NCBI GenBank assembly: GCA_947258545.1
Contig: CAMYJI010000029.1
Coordinates: 1 to 33,319, forward strand
Source of the DNA: an uncultured Ectothiorhodospiraceae bacterium
Lineage (GTDB): Bacteria; Pseudomonadota; Gammaproteobacteria; UBA9214
Direction of reading: 5' to 3'
Length of the DNA: 33,319 nucleotides
Below the pieces are notes generated by a model. The model saw only the letters and a program-made list of their open reading frames with translations, was not told the origin of the DNA and searched no databases. The translations under genes were made by a program, and so were the position numbers. This document shows, one piece after another, positions 24,277 to 33,319 of the stretch; positions within the stretch are counted from its first letter, which is position 1, and every line of letters starts with the position of its first letter.

Positions 24277-24903
24277 TCAGAGCTCGCCCACCACCACGGT
24301 GGGATCCTCTTCGTGCATATCCGGCAGGGAATGGGCAACACCCTTGTGACAGTCGATGCAGGTCTGTCCCTCTTCCAGGCCGACCGAGTGCTGTGCCACG
24401 GCACGGCGCCCCTGTGAAGGGTAATCCATGGAGTCGAAGTCATGGCAGTTGCGGCATTCGCGCGAGTCGGTCTTCTGCATCGATTTCCAGACATTGCGGG
24501 CCAGCTTGAGCCGCTTGGCCTCGAACTTCTCCGGCGTATTGATACTGCCCATGGCCTTGTGGAACAACTCGTTGGTCGCCCTGATCTTGCGGATCACCTT
24601 GTGATGCCACTCCTTGGGCACATGGCAGTCCGGGCAGGTCGCGCGCACGCCGGTGCGGTTGGTGTAATGAACTGTCTCCTTGTATTCCTGGTAGACATAA
24701 TCCTCCATCTCGTGACAGGAGATGCAGAACTCCTCGTTGTTGGTCGCCTCCATGGCCCAGTTGAAGCCGCCCCAGAAGATAATTCCGGCGACAAAGCCCA
24801 CTATCAGCAGCACGCCCAGCGAATAGCGAGCGTGCGGCCGGTTCAGCAGGCCCCAGATCTTGCAGATGAAGCCCGTGCATTCTTTGGTTTGTTTGTCATC
24901 CAT
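24277..24903 (-). CDS. napC: Cytochrome c-type protein NapC
   Basis: A 208-residue membrane-anchored tetrahaem cytochrome of the NapC/NirT family. One N-terminal membrane helix (about residues 29-46) is followed by four haem sites: CISCH at 60-64, CPDCH, CRNCH and CIDCH. It oxidises membrane quinol and passes electrons to NapB and NapA in the periplasm. I chose the ATG at 24903, which is preceded by AGGGA; the longer frame reads into napB. Last gene of the napFDAGHBC set, 26 bp after napB. Confidence 0.94.
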   Translation of the reverse strand: MDDKQTKECTGFICKIWGLLNRPHARYSLGVLLIVGFVAGIIFWGGFNWAMEATNNEEFCISCHEMEDYVYQEYKETVHYTNRTGVRATCPDCHVPKEWHHKVIRKIRATNELFHKAMGSINTPEKFEAKRLKLARNVWKSMQKTDSRECRNCHDFDSMDYPSQGRRAVAQHSVGLEEGQTCIDCHKGVAHSLPDMHEEDPTVVVGEL

Positions 24904-24929
24904 TGTCTTGTCCCTGCTCCGTTCGCCCG

Positions 24930-25382
24930 TTAATTGCCTGTAATCGCCTGAATCGGCTTGAAGGTGTTCTCGATCAGCGGTGGCGCATCGACCTGTGGCA
25001 CATGACACTGGGTGCAGAAATAACGGCGTGCCGAGACATTGGCCAGTACGTTCTTGTCGCGGTCCTCGAAATGGGTCTGGCTGATCTTGGTGGCGCGGGC
25101 TTCCTTGTAGTTGGCCCAGCTGTGACAGGTCAGGCACTTGTTGAACTTGAGATTGATCTTGTATCCCGTGATCTTGTGGGGAATCAACGGTGGTTGCTGT
25201 ACGTAATCTCGCAGCATCGGGTCACGGTCGCGCTGCCAGTTTTTCTGCAACGGCACTTGCGAATCTTCATCGGCCGTGCTGTGGCCGCGCAGGGATGCGA
25301 TATTTTCAGCAAGCGCAAACTGCGAAAACAGCATCGCCGTGCCCAGCACCAGGGCCAGTGTTCTCCGAAGTTGCTTGATCAT
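24930..25382 (-). CDS. napB: Dihaem cytochrome c NapB
   Basis: A 150-residue periplasmic electron-transfer subunit of NapAB. The N terminus is a Sec signal (LALVLGTAMLFSQFALA) with cleavage after residue 25. Haem sites are CLTCH and CTQCH. The HKITGYKINLKFNKCLTCH stretch is typical. Its ATG overlaps the napH stop (ATGA). Confidence 0.93.
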   Translation of the reverse strand: MIKQLRRTLALVLGTAMLFSQFALAENIASLRGHSTADEDSQVPLQKNWQRDRDPMLRDYVQQPPLIPHKITGYKINLKFNKCLTCHSWANYKEARATKISQTHFEDRDKNVLANVSARRYFCTQCHVPQVDAPPLIENTFKPIQAITGN

Positions 25383-26287
25383 GACATTACCTCCATCTTG
25401 TGGGGCAGCGGCTTGTTTTTCAGACCGCCGGATTTATCTTTAAAACGTAAGGCGAATTCAAATACATTTTCGCTGCAGACATCGATGCAACGCCCGCAGT
25501 TGGTACAGTTGGCCGAGCGAATGACCGGTCCGATTCCCTTGTCGGCGCCCTTGAGGGCCGGGGGAATGACCTGGGGCTCGGGGCACACGGCATAGCAGTC
25601 CATGCAGTCATTGCAGTGCTCGCGGGCGCGGGCACTGACCCGTAAAGGGGTGACGTGACCCAGCAGGCTGTAGAAGGCACCCATGGGGCACAGGTGACCG
25701 CACCAGGCACGGCGGCTGACGAACAGATCGAGCAGGAAGACCGACAGGATAATGGCCCAGCCAAATCCCATTCCGAATATCAGCCCGCGATGCAACATGG
25801 ACACGGGATTGACCAGCTCCCAGGCGACCGTGCCGGTCACCACAGCCAGCAACAGGGTCGCAGCGAGAATCCAGTAGCGGGTCTGGCGTGACAGCTGGGT
25901 GCCGCCCTTGATGCCCAGCCGTTCGCGCAGCCAGTGCGCCAGATCAGTGACCGGGTTGACCGGACACACCCAGGCACAGTAGACCCGGCCACCTACCAGC
26001 AGGTAAAAGGCCAGCACGATCAGGGCACCGCTGATGGCCGTCATTTCCGGCAGGTGACCACTGAACAGGGTCTGCAGCAGGACATAGGGATCGGTCAGGG
26101 GCAGCACGTCCAGGGTCATGCTGGCGCTGAGATTGCCCTTGACGATCCAGAGGCCGAACCAGGGACCGGCCAGGAACAGCAGCAGTACCGACAACTGGCT
26201 GAGGCGTCTCAGCAACAACCACTTGTACGCACCGATCCAGCCCTTGCTGGCAACGGCATCGGCACCGGGATGCAGACTAACGGCCAT
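25379..26287 (-). CDS. napH: Quinol dehydrogenase membrane component NapH
   Basis: A 302-residue protein with about four membrane helices, the CxxxCP pairs CAWVCPVN and CGHLCPMG that typify NapH, and two C-terminal [4Fe-4S] groups (CNDCMDCYAVCP and CTNCGRCIDVC). With NapG it offers a second quinol-to-NapAB electron path besides NapC, generally for ubiquinol in E. coli. The start at 26287 overlaps the napG stop (TAATG). A longer frame upstream is a napG shadow. Confidence 0.93.
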   Translation of the reverse strand: MAVSLHPGADAVASKGWIGAYKWLLLRRLSQLSVLLLFLAGPWFGLWIVKGNLSASMTLDVLPLTDPYVLLQTLFSGHLPEMTAISGALIVLAFYLLVGGRVYCAWVCPVNPVTDLAHWLRERLGIKGGTQLSRQTRYWILAATLLLAVVTGTVAWELVNPVSMLHRGLIFGMGFGWAIILSVFLLDLFVSRRAWCGHLCPMGAFYSLLGHVTPLRVSARAREHCNDCMDCYAVCPEPQVIPPALKGADKGIGPVIRSANCTNCGRCIDVCSENVFEFALRFKDKSGGLKNKPLPHKMEVMS

Positions 26288-27159
26288 TACGGTTTCCCGC
26301 CCGCGTGGTTCAGGGTTTCCAGGGCGGAGTCTCCGAAGGGTGTCTCGCTGGCGGGCGCCTCGAAGATCAGCCCTTCGCCGCCGTGGTCGTAGCGCTGGCC
26401 CTCCGGCAGGTTGTAACGGTGCGGCGCGTCGGGCGCGACCAGGCTTTCGCCGGCCTTCTGCTTCTCCTGCCAGCCAAGCCGGTAGTGATGGCCCAGCTCG
26501 CCCTTGGCCAGGCGGATGGGCATCACCTTGATGGCGGCCTCTTCCAGGATGCAGGCACGCTCGCATTTGCCGCAGCCGGTGCAGGCGCCGGAATGCACCT
26601 GTGGAATGAAGCGCGCGTGCTTGCCGGAACGGTCGTTGTGACGCATCTCCAGGGTAATGGCATCGCCCCGTACCGGGCAGACATTGAAGCAGACCTCGCA
26701 GCGCAGCCCCTGGAAGGCGATACAGGTCTCCTGGTCGACCAGCACCGCGAGTCCCATGCGGGCCTCATCGATGTCGGTCAACGCCGGGTCCAGCGCCCCG
26801 GTCGGACAGGCCTTTACACAGGGAATGTCGTCGCACATCTCGCAGGGTATGTCGCGCGCGACGAAGTACGGCGTGCCTGTGGCCACCGCCTCGCCCAGTT
26901 CACCCAGCTTCAGGGTGTCGTAGGGACAATCGCGCACGCACAGGCCGCAACGGATACAGGCCCCGAGAAATTCATCCTCCGGCAAGGCCCCGGGCGGCCG
27001 GATGGAATCTGCCGGCAACGAAGCGGCCTGGCGGCTGTACAGGCCCACGCCCAGGCCGAGCAGGGCGACGCCCCCGGCGGTTCGGGCCACGCCCGCCAGA
27101 AACTGGCGGCGTCCGGCCCGTGTCGGTGCCCTGCGCCTGGGTTTGCCGGTTACTGCCAT
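26287..27159 (-). CDS. napG: Ferredoxin-type protein NapG
   Basis: A 290-residue periplasmic Fe-S protein of the MauM/NapG family. It starts with a Tat signal ([20 protein letters not shown]). Four [4Fe-4S] groups follow: [26 protein letters not shown], a group with CIAF...CEVCFNVCP, and [11 protein letters not shown]. It works with NapH. The C-terminal 70 residues are polar and specific. It starts 12 bp after napA. Confidence 0.92.
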   Translation of the reverse strand: MAVTGKPRRRAPTRAGRRQFLAGVARTAGGVALLGLGVGLYSRQAASLPADSIRPPGALPEDEFLGACIRCGLCVRDCPYDTLKLGELGEAVATGTPYFVARDIPCEMCDDIPCVKACPTGALDPALTDIDEARMGLAVLVDQETCIAFQGLRCEVCFNVCPVRGDAITLEMRHNDRSGKHARFIPQVHSGACTGCGKCERACILEEAAIKVMPIRLAKGELGHHYRLGWQEKQKAGESLVAPDAPHRYNLPEGQRYDHGGEGLIFEAPASETPFGDSALETLNHAGGKP

Positions 27160-27171
27160 GGGGGACTGACC

Positions 27172-29721
27172 TCAGGCCTTGACCACCTTGACCGCGCACT
27201 TCTTGTAGTCCGTTTCCTTGGACAGGGGATCGGTGGCGTCCAGGGTGACCTTGTTGATCAGGCGACTGGCATCGAACCAGGGCACGAAGATCAGCCCCTG
27301 GGGCACCCGGTTGCGTCCCCGGGTCTCGACACGCGCAACAATCTCGCCACGCCGGCTCACCACCTTGGCAGGCAGGCCGCGGCGCAGACCGCGCGCCTTG
27401 GCATCATCCGGGTGCATATAGATCACCGCATCCGGGAAGGCACGGTAAAGCTCCGGCACACGCCGGGTCATGGAACCCGAATGCCAGTGTTCCAGTACCC
27501 GGCCCGTGGACATCCACAGGTCGAACTCCTTGTCGGGTGTCTCGGCCGGCGGTTCATAGGGCGCGGTAATGATCTTGGCCCGACCATCCGGGAAACCGTA
27601 AAAACGCACGCTCTCGCCCGCCTTGACGAAGGGGTCATAGCCCTCGCGGTAACGCCACAGCGTCTCCTTGCCGTTGACCACCGGCCAGCGCAGGCCACGC
27701 GTCTGGTGATAGACATCGAATTCACCCAGATCATGGCCCTTCTTCGGACCCTTGGTCCCGAAGATGCGGTATTCCTCGAACAGGCCCTTCTGCAGGTAGA
27801 AGCCGAAATCTTCCATCTCGTCGTTGTCATAGACATGGCCGGCCACGTCGGTCACTTTCTGTTTGGCGTGCTTGTCCACTTGCCCGTTACGGTAGAGGAT
27901 GTCGTACAGGGTCTTGCCGCGGTATTCCGGTTTCTTCGCCAGCAGCTCTTCCGGCCATACCTCTTCGGCCTTGAAGCGCTTGGAGAATTCCACCAGTTGC
28001 CAGACATCCGACTTCGCCTCGCCCGGCGCCTTGACCTGTTGGCGCCAGAACTGGGTGCGGCGCTCGGCATTGCCGTAGGCACCCTCCTTTTCCGTCCACA
28101 TGGCGGTGGGCAGGATCAGGTCGGCCGCCTGTGCCGTGACCGTGGGATAGGGGTCGGACACCACGATGAAGTTATCCGGGTTGCGGTAACCCGGGTAGGT
28201 CTCCTCGTTCATGTTGGCTGCCGCCTGCATGTTGTTGTTGCACATCACCCAGTAGGCATTCAGCTTGCCGTCCTTCAGCATGCGGTTCTGCAACACGGCG
28301 TGATAGCCGACCTTGCCGGGGATGGTGCCTTCCGGCAGTTTCCATACCTGTTCGGTGAAATCCCGGTGCGCCTTCTTCTTGACCACCAGGTCGGCGGGCA
28401 GGCGATGGGCAAAGGTACCGACCTCGCGCGCCGTACCACAGGCGGAGGGCTGCCCGGTCAGTGAAAACGGGCTGTTTCCGGGCTCGGAGATCTTGCCCAT
28501 CAACAGGTGCACGTTGTACGTCAGACCATTTACCCAGACGCCGCGGGTGTGCTGGTTGAAGCCCATGGTCCAGAAGGAGCTGACCTTCTTGTCGGGATCG
28601 GCATAGACCTTTGCCAGCCGCTCCAGCTGATCCTCGGGTACGCCCGAGAGTTTGGACACATACTCCAGCGTGTAGGGCTCCACCGACTTGGCATATTCCT
28701 CGAAACTGATCTCGGACAGCTTGCCCTTGCCGGCGTTGGCCGCCTTCTGCTCCAGCGGGTGTTCGGGTCGCAAGCCGTAGCCGATGTCGGTCGGCGTCCT
28801 GGTGAATTTGACGTGCTTGTCGATGAAGTCCTGGTTGTAAGCCTTGTTCTGAATAATATAGTTGGCGATGTAATTCAGGATCGCCAGGTCGGTCTGCGGG
28901 GTGAACACCATGTTGTTATCGCCCAGTTCGAAGCAACGGTGCTCGAAGGTTGACAACACGTGCACCTCGCAACCCTTCTTGGTGAGGCGCGTGTCGGTCA
29001 GGCGCGACCAGAGGATCGGGTGCATCTCGGCCATGTTGGCACCCCAGAGCACGAAGGCATCGGCATGCTCGAGGTCGTCGTAGCAGCCCATGGGCTCATC
29101 GGCACCGAAGCCGCGAATGAAGGCACCCACCGCGGAGGCCATGCAGTGGCGCGCATTGGGATCGAGGTTATTGGAACGGAAGCCGGCCTTGTACAGCTTG
29201 GAGGCGGCGTAGCCCTCCCATACCGTCCATTGACCGGAGCCGAACATGCCGACACTGGAGGTGATCTCCTCGGGTGGCTTGCCCTTGTTGCGTTTCAGGT
29301 CCTTGCTGATGGCCGCCTTCCACTTCTCGGCCATGATGTCGAAGGCCTGGTCCCAGCTGATCTCGGTAAACTCACCTTCCTTGTCATACTTGCCGTTCGT
29401 CATTCGCAATAACGGCTTGGTCAGGCGGTCCTTACCGTACATGATCTTGGACAGGAAATAGCCCTTGATGCAGTTAAGCCCGCGATTCACGGGCGCGTCC
29501 GGATCGCCCTGGGTCGCGACCACGCGCCCGTCCTTGGTTCCGACCAGCACACTGCAGCCGGTTCCGCAGAACCGGCAGGGCGCCTTGTCCCAGCGGATTT
29601 CGTCCATGGACTGGGCGGCCGTTGCCATGGCGGTGTTGGCGCCGGGTAAGGTGATGCCCGCCGCCGTTGCAGTCGCTGCAATGGCATTGGTCTTGATGAA
29701 TTCACGTCGGGTCAGTTTCAT
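27172..29721 (-). CDS. napA: Periplasmic nitrate reductase catalytic subunit NapA
   Basis: An 849-residue Mo-bisMGD enzyme that reduces nitrate to nitrite in the periplasm for respiration or redox balancing. The Tat signal is [19 protein letters not shown]. The [4Fe-4S] motif [13 protein letters not shown] with NRGLNCIKG is present, and the Mo ligand Cys is in [18 protein letters not shown] and the C-terminal [20 protein letters not shown] cofactor region are intact. Length is normal (E. coli 828). ATG 29721 (GTG 29724 also possible) follows AGGAGG. It follows napD. Confidence 0.97.
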   Translation of the reverse strand: MKLTRREFIKTNAIAATATAAGITLPGANTAMATAAQSMDEIRWDKAPCRFCGTGCSVLVGTKDGRVVATQGDPDAPVNRGLNCIKGYFLSKIMYGKDRLTKPLLRMTNGKYDKEGEFTEISWDQAFDIMAEKWKAAISKDLKRNKGKPPEEITSSVGMFGSGQWTVWEGYAASKLYKAGFRSNNLDPNARHCMASAVGAFIRGFGADEPMGCYDDLEHADAFVLWGANMAEMHPILWSRLTDTRLTKKGCEVHVLSTFEHRCFELGDNNMVFTPQTDLAILNYIANYIIQNKAYNQDFIDKHVKFTRTPTDIGYGLRPEHPLEQKAANAGKGKLSEISFEEYAKSVEPYTLEYVSKLSGVPEDQLERLAKVYADPDKKVSSFWTMGFNQHTRGVWVNGLTYNVHLLMGKISEPGNSPFSLTGQPSACGTAREVGTFAHRLPADLVVKKKAHRDFTEQVWKLPEGTIPGKVGYHAVLQNRMLKDGKLNAYWVMCNNNMQAAANMNEETYPGYRNPDNFIVVSDPYPTVTAQAADLILPTAMWTEKEGAYGNAERRTQFWRQQVKAPGEAKSDVWQLVEFSKRFKAEEVWPEELLAKKPEYRGKTLYDILYRNGQVDKHAKQKVTDVAGHVYDNDEMEDFGFYLQKGLFEEYRIFGTKGPKKGHDLGEFDVYHQTRGLRWPVVNGKETLWRYREGYDPFVKAGESVRFYGFPDGRAKIITAPYEPPAETPDKEFDLWMSTGRVLEHWHSGSMTRRVPELYRAFPDAVIYMHPDDAKARGLRRGLPAKVVSRRGEIVARVETRGRNRVPQGLIFVPWFDASRLINKVTLDATDPLSKETDYKKCAVKVVKA

Positions 29722-29732
29722 CACAAAGCCTC

Positions 29733-29975
29733 CTATAAATCCGGTTCTTCTTCATACTGGTGATAGATCATGGATGCAGATATCACACCCGGCAGGTCCT
29801 GCATCCTGACAACGGTGTCGGCCATGGCACGGTCACCGGCTTCTTCCACGGTCACCACCAGGCGCCCGTCGGGATTGGCGCCATGCACCTCGACACCGTC
29901 CAGTGCCTCGAGCCGCGAGGTCACGGCATTGATATTTTCCGGGCGTGACCGGACCAGAACACCGCTGATATTCAT
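29733..29975 (-). CDS. napD: NapA maturation chaperone NapD
   Basis: An 80-residue protein of the NapD family ([20 protein letters not shown]), a chaperone that binds the NapA Tat signal during cofactor loading. Size and the VSVLV-like N-terminal strand fit. It lies 12 bp after napF and 11 bp before napA. Confidence 0.92.
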   Translation of the reverse strand: MNISGVLVRSRPENINAVTSRLEALDGVEVHGANPDGRLVVTVEEAGDRAMADTVVRMQDLPGVISASMIYHQYEEEPDL

Positions 29976-29987
29976 AACTGCATACCC

Positions 29988-30494
29988 CTAATTTGAAGGT
30001 GATTCGTCAAGTTCGATCGCCTGCGACAGGCAGACGCTGTAGCAGGCACCGCAGCCATTGCACGCCGCCCGCTCCAGCAACGGCTGCGCCACGCCACCGG
30101 CGACCAGGCGGAAACGGATGGCCGCCGTTTCGCACTGGTCTGCGCAACTGCGGCATTCCACACCGCGCAGGGCCAGACAGCGGTCACCGATGCGCGCCCG
30201 CACCGACCAGGGTGCGGGACCGTCCCCTTGCGGCGACCACCCGGCCAGCACACCCGGTGTACAGGCCTGTACACACTCGCCGCAGAACAGGCACTCACCC
30301 GGGGAAAAATCCACATGCGGGAAGCCACCGCGACCCGTGTCCAGGATGTGCTGGGGACAGGCACGGATGCAGTCCCCGCAACGGCTGCAGCGCTCCACGA
30401 ATTCGACTTCGTCCAGAGACCAGGGCGGGCGGATCGGCCGTGAACGGCCGGTGAAGTCACCGCGAAGAAATTGGGATCGGTTGATTTGGTTCAC
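29988..30494 (-). CDS. napF: Ferredoxin-type protein NapF
   Basis: A 168-residue cytoplasmic Fe-S protein involved in NapA maturation. Three [4Fe-4S] groups are clear: CSRCGDCIRACP, CLFCGECVQAC and CNGCGACYSVC; an additional CRSCADQC occurs between. I chose the GTG at 30494 (VNQINRSQFLRGDFTGR), because this matches the usual NapF start and lies downstream of the predicted FNR-dependent start near 30519. The longer frame to 30515 would begin four nt after it. First gene of the nap operon. Confidence 0.88.
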   Translation of the reverse strand: MNQINRSQFLRGDFTGRSRPIRPPWSLDEVEFVERCSRCGDCIRACPQHILDTGRGGFPHVDFSPGECLFCGECVQACTPGVLAGWSPQGDGPAPWSVRARIGDRCLALRGVECRSCADQCETAAIRFRLVAGGVAQPLLERAACNGCGACYSVCLSQAIELDESPSN

Positions 30495-30553
30495 AATGAC
30501 AGTGCAGACCACCAAGGATGCACCAATTTTGTGCGCGCGCGGGGTCAGCCGAC

Positions 30554-30567
30554 TTGACCTGAATCAA
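30554..30567 (-). promoter_or_regulatory. FNR-like site of the nap operon
   Basis: TTGACCTGAATCAA differs from the FNR consensus TTGATnnnnATCAA at one base. A minus-strand CAAAAT (30531-30526) can serve as -10 and would place the start near 30519, at the 41.5-bp class II spacing. No NarL/NarP heptamer pair was recognised. Confidence 0.7.
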
Positions 30568-30722
30568 GAGAACCGCATTTGACGGGCAGCCGGGTCGTTA
30601 TACCCCGGTGCCGGGCAGGTTTTTCTGACAGATACCTGATCTTTTACAAGCGCTTGTTTTTAAGCGTATTTCTATTTTATTGATGATCCGGGTCAGCGCC
30701 ATAAACCCCGATAGTACCTGCA

Positions 30723-30788
30723 TTTCACAACCGCCAGGGGCCAGACCGGCACCCCATGGATCGTGGCCCGACGCGGGCGGTAGTGAAA
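30723..30788 (+). promoter_or_regulatory. Structured leader upstream of the moa/moe operon
   Basis: UUUCAC (30723) pairs with GUGAAA (30783) and, after an A-A mismatch, ACCGCC (30730) pairs with GGCGGU (30776). Inside, GGGCCA (30738) pairs with UGGCCC (30764), leaving an internal loop. No U-tract follows. The position, 64 bp before a molybdenum cofactor operon, suggests a cis-regulatory RNA, perhaps related in function to the Moco motif, but I cannot match that motif's consensus. The rest of the divergent 30568-30852 gap holds a palindrome ACAAGCGCTTGT (30649-30660) and possible AT-rich promoter sequence. Confidence 0.4.
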
Positions 30789-30852
30789 CCGGGCTGCTTG
30801 CTCTACCATTCTCCTGATTCAGACACACCGACCGACAAGGAGCATACAGGCC

Positions 30853-31314
30853 GTGGGAGACAAGACTGAGCGGGACGGCCTGGCGCTGGTGGAGCGCCTG
30901 AACGGGGCCGGTCATGCCCTCGCCGAGAAGCTGATTGCACCCGATGACATCTACCGGCTGCGTGAAGTCGTCTCGCGCTGGATCGCCGATCCGGGGATCG
31001 ATGTCATCATCACCACCGGCGGCACCGGCATGACCGGCCGGGACAGCACCCCCGAGGCCATTCGCCCGCTGCTCGACAAGGAGCTCGAGGGCATCGGTGA
31101 GCTGTTCCGCTGGTTGTCCTACCGGGATATCAAGACTTCGACCGTGGCCTCGCGGGCACTCGGGGGTGTCGCCAATGGCACCTATATCTTTTGCCTGCCC
31201 GGCTCCACCGGTGCCTGCCGTACCGGCTGGGACGAAATCATCGGACCGCAACTCGACTACCGCAACCGACCCTGCAACATGGTCGAGCTGATGCCGCGCC
31301 TGACGGAATCCTGA
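30853..31314 (+). CDS. moaB: MoaB-like molybdopterin biosynthesis protein, N-terminally short
   Basis: A 153-residue MoaB/Mog-fold protein. The molybdopterin-binding core is intact, with [19 protein letters not shown] and [18 protein letters not shown]. The N terminus is short: E. coli MoaB has 170 residues and starts with a strand like IAVLTVSDTR, while this product begins at [15 protein letters not shown]. The GTG at 30853 has a good AAGGAG ten bases upstream, which supports this start. The in-frame upstream region to 30787 does not restore the missing strand convincingly. MoaB is not essential for the cofactor in E. coli, so loss of its first strand may be tolerated. First gene of moaB-moeA-moaC-moaD-moaE. 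Confidence 0.85.
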   Translation: MGDKTERDGLALVERLNGAGHALAEKLIAPDDIYRLREVVSRWIADPGIDVIITTGGTGMTGRDSTPEAIRPLLDKELEGIGELFRWLSYRDIKTSTVASRALGGVANGTYIFCLPGSTGACRTGWDEIIGPQLDYRNRPCNMVELMPRLTES

Positions 31315-31316
31315 AG

Positions 31317-32567
31317 ATGCCTGATCCGGCCGCCGATCCCTGTTTCGATCACCAACCCGCCCTGTTGAGCGTCGAGGAAGCCGTGGCGGCCCTGCTGACA
31401 AAGGCACAGCCGCTGGCCGACCCCGAGCGCGTCCCGCTGATGCACGCCGGCGGCCGGGTGCTGGCCGAGGACCTGCGCTCACCCCTCGATGTCCCCGGCT
31501 TCGACAACAGCGCCATGGACGGCTATGCCCTGCACAGCCGCGATATGGATCGCGCGCAGTCCGAAGGCCTGGTCATTGCCCAGCGCATCCCGGCCGGCAG
31601 CACCGGCACCGAACTGCAGGCGGGCACCGCGGCCCGCATCTTCACCGGCGCCCCGCTGCCGGCAGGGGCCGACACCGTGGTGATGCAGGAATTCTGCCGC
31701 GTCGAGGGCGACCGGGTCATCCTCGAACAGACGGCCGCGAGCGGCGCCAACATTCGCCCGCGTGGCAATGACATCAAACGTGACAACATGGTGCTCGAAT
31801 CCGGCACACGGCTGCAGGCCGCACACCTTGGCCTGGCGGCCTCGGTCGGATTCGGCGAGGTCGCAGTCTACCGCCGGCTCCGGGCCGCCATCTTTTCCAC
31901 CGGGGATGAGATTGTCGAGCCGGGTCAGCCACTGGCGCCCGGCCAGATCTATAACAGCAACCGTTACCAGTTGAGCGCCCTGCTGCGGGCGCAGGGCTGC
32001 GAGGTCATTGACCTGGGCACCATTAAAGACGACTACGAGACCACCCGCCAGACCTTGCTGGCCGCGGCCGGGCAGGCCGACCTGGTGGTCACCACCGGCG
32101 GGGTCTCGGTGGGTGAAGAGGATCACATCAAAACCGCACTGCAGGCCGTAGGTGAACTGGACTTGTGGCGCATCCGCATGAAACCGGGGAAACCCCTGGC
32201 CTTCGGCCGCATCGGCAACGTGCCGTTCATCGGCCTGCCGGGTAACCCGGTCTCGACCTTTGTCACCTTCCTGTTGTTTGCCCGGCCCTTTATTCAACAC
32301 ACGCAGGGGTGCAGACAAACGACACCTGTATCCTGGCCGGTACAGGCCGGTTTCGATTACCAGTCGAAGCAGCGATGTGAATACGTGCGCGTGCGCCTCA
32401 CTCATGAACCGGCCGGCGAACCCGTCGCCGAGACCTATCCGCGCCAGGGCTCGGATGTGCTGAGCTCCGTGGCCTGGGCCGACGGCCTGGTGGAGATACC
32501 GGAGGCGACCCGGGTCTGCACCGGTGACACGGTCAGGTTCCTGCCGTTTTCGGAGTGGGCACGGTGA
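31317..32567 (+). CDS. moeA: Molybdopterin molybdenumtransferase MoeA
   Basis: A 416-residue enzyme that inserts molybdenum into adenylated molybdopterin. Family signatures include [14 protein letters not shown] (about 58-71), [20 protein letters not shown] (near 104) and the catalytic-domain [16 protein letters not shown] and [13 protein letters not shown]. Length agrees with E. coli (411). ATG 31317 lies two bases after the moaB stop. The upstream extension of the frame is a moaB shadow. Its stop overlaps moaC. Confidence 0.95.
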   Translation: MPDPAADPCFDHQPALLSVEEAVAALLTKAQPLADPERVPLMHAGGRVLAEDLRSPLDVPGFDNSAMDGYALHSRDMDRAQSEGLVIAQRIPAGSTGTELQAGTAARIFTGAPLPAGADTVVMQEFCRVEGDRVILEQTAASGANIRPRGNDIKRDNMVLESGTRLQAAHLGLAASVGFGEVAVYRRLRAAIFSTGDEIVEPGQPLAPGQIYNSNRYQLSALLRAQGCEVIDLGTIKDDYETTRQTLLAAAGQADLVVTTGGVSVGEEDHIKTALQAVGELDLWRIRMKPGKPLAFGRIGNVPFIGLPGNPVSTFVTFLLFARPFIQHTQGCRQTTPVSWPVQAGFDYQSKQRCEYVRVRLTHEPAGEPVAETYPRQGSDVLSSVAWADGLVEIPEATRVCTGDTVRFLPFSEWAR

Positions 32568-33043
32568 GCAAACTCAGCCACCTCGATGCGCAGGGTAATG
32601 CCCGCATGGTCAATGTCAGCGACAAGCCGGAGACCCGGCGCGAGGCGCGTGCCGAGGCCTTCGTGCGCATGCAGGCCGATACCCTGCAGATGATCGAGAG
32701 CGGCGGCCACAAGAAGGGCGATGTCCTGACGGTCGCGCGCGTCGCCGGCATCCAGGCGGCCAAGCGCTGCGCCGACCTGATTCCCCTGTGCCACCCCCTG
32801 CTGCTGACCGCTATCGACGTCGATATCAGTCTGGATCGGGATACCAATCGCGTGCACATTGTGACCCGCTGCGAACTCACCGGTGCGACCGGTGTGGAGA
32901 TGGAGGCGCTGACGGCGGCTTCGGTCACCGCGCTGACCATCTATGACATGTGCAAGGCGGTGGACCGCGGTATGGTGATCGAGGGCCTGCGCCTGCTGCA
33001 CAAGTCGGGCGGGCGCAGTGGCGAGTGGAACGCCGCGGGATAG
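32564..33043 (+). CDS. moaC: Cyclic pyranopterin monophosphate synthase MoaC
   Basis: A 159-residue protein that completes cyclic pyranopterin monophosphate formation after MoaA. It matches the family almost end to end: [60 protein letters not shown] and [13 protein letters not shown] chose the GTG at 32564, eight bases after GGAG and overlapping the moeA stop (GTGA), in place of the GTG at 32555. Confidence 0.96.
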   Translation: MSKLSHLDAQGNARMVNVSDKPETRREARAEAFVRMQADTLQMIESGGHKKGDVLTVARVAGIQAAKRCADLIPLCHPLLLTAIDVDISLDRDTNRVHIVTRCELTGATGVEMEALTAASVTALTIYDMCKAVDRGMVIEGLRLLHKSGGRSGEWNAAG

Positions 33044-33050
33044 CACTGAG

Positions 33051-33302
33051 ATGATTCGGTTACGCTACTTCGCCAGCCTGCGCGAGACCCTGGGCGTGGG
33101 GGATGAACAGCTGGATCTGCCCGACGGAATTACCGATGTGGCGTCGCTGGCCCGCTGGCTGCAGTCCCGCGACGAAGTCTGGGACGCTACCCTCTCCGAC
33201 CACCGATTGCACGCGGCCGTCAACCAGGAAGTGGTCAGGCCGGATGCCCCGGTCAGTGATGGCGATGAAGTGGCCTGGTTTCCGCCGGTGACCGGGGGGT
33301 GA
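33051..33302 (+). CDS. moaD: Molybdopterin synthase sulfur carrier subunit MoaD
   Basis: An 83-residue ubiquitin-fold protein (MIRLRYFASLRETLGVGDEQ) ending in the Gly-Gly that receives sulfur as a thiocarboxylate. VAWFPPVTGG is the standard C terminus. Start at ATG 33051, seven bases after moaC. Its stop overlaps the next ATG (TGATG-like junction). Confidence 0.95.
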   Translation: MIRLRYFASLRETLGVGDEQLDLPDGITDVASLARWLQSRDEVWDATLSDHRLHAAVNQEVVRPDAPVSDGDEVAWFPPVTGG

Positions 33303-33319
33303 TGGCCGTGCGATCGAGG
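33302..33319 (+). CDS. moaE: Start of moaE (partial, cut by window end)
   Basis: An ATG at 33302 overlaps the moaD stop and reads MAVRSR before the window ends. By position and overlap this should be the large subunit of molybdopterin synthase. Only six codons are visible, so the call rests on gene order. Confidence 0.5.

Noticed and set aside
26305..28464. A 719-residue open frame on the plus strand opposite napG and napA
   Set aside because: It lies wholly antisense to clearly recognised nap genes, has no recognisable domain, and high GC explains the lack of stops. The same holds for long antisense frames at 349-1812, 4071-5186, 8602-9552 and 10927-13011.
30787..30870. Simple frameshift restoring the moaB N terminus
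   Set aside because: Another frame contains [13 protein letters not shown], reminiscent of MoaB, but joining it to the main frame leaves about eight residues too many, so a single indel does not explain it.

Overview
The window reads as chromosome from a GC-rich gammaproteobacterium that uses nitrate both as nitrogen source and as electron acceptor. The Chromatiales/Ectothiorhodospirales neighbourhood is my guess, not a proof. The clues are a complete periplasmic nitrate reductase set of the napFDAGHBC type, ubiUVT genes for oxygen-independent ubiquinone synthesis, a DsrC-family protein, NtrC/sigma-54 and FNR-type sites, and many REP-like palindromes of the GTAGGAGCGCC...GGCGCGAT type. No rRNA, tRNA, CRISPR array, phage or IS transposase was seen.

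Positions 1-365 are a tandem array of a 67-bp REP-derived unit. Positions 376-7277 (minus strand) hold nitrate uptake and its control: narK, the ABC nitrate transporter nrtA-nrtB-nrtD, a decayed flavoprotein gene, and the antiterminator gene nasT. On the plus strand, nirB, a 52-aa ORF, nirD, a nasA-type nitrate reductase and a fused DmsB/DmsC-like Fe-S and membrane-anchor protein follow (7666-15112). Four sigma-54 promoters (GG-N10-GC) can be read directly: before narK, nrtA, the dead flavoprotein and nirB. Each has one or more NtrC-like palindromes upstream. The nrtA leader and the leader of the dead gene each carry two hairpins with ANTAR-type hexaloops (A at 1, G at 4) and then an intrinsic terminator, which is the expected target of NasT. 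The logic is nitrogen limitation (NtrC) for initiation and nitrate (NasT) for read-through.

Positions 15127-17079 hold repeats, a small membrane protein coupled to mobB, and a DsrC-family gene lacking the terminal cysteine. A class II FNR promoter (17168-17209) precedes yhcC-like radical SAM, ubiU, ubiV and a 2-oxoglutarate/Fe(II) dioxygenase coupled to ubiV. Convergent to these lie ubiT, a TauE/SafE permease, moaA and napCBHGADF (minus strand, 30494 down to 21597), with an FNR-like site upstream of napF. Divergent from napF is a molybdenum cofactor operon, moaB-moeA-moaC-moaD-moaE, whose last gene runs off the window.

Together the region supplies nitrate import, assimilatory reduction to ammonium, respiratory reduction, the Mo-bisMGD cofactor for both reductases (moaA, moaBCDE, moeA, mobB), and ubiquinone without oxygen for the quinol-linked chains. 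The most notable items are the orphan ANTAR leader that outlived its gene (a candidate NasT-sequestering small RNA), the apparent switch of assimilatory nitrate reductase to quinol as donor, and the dioxygenase inside an anaerobic ubiquinone operon.
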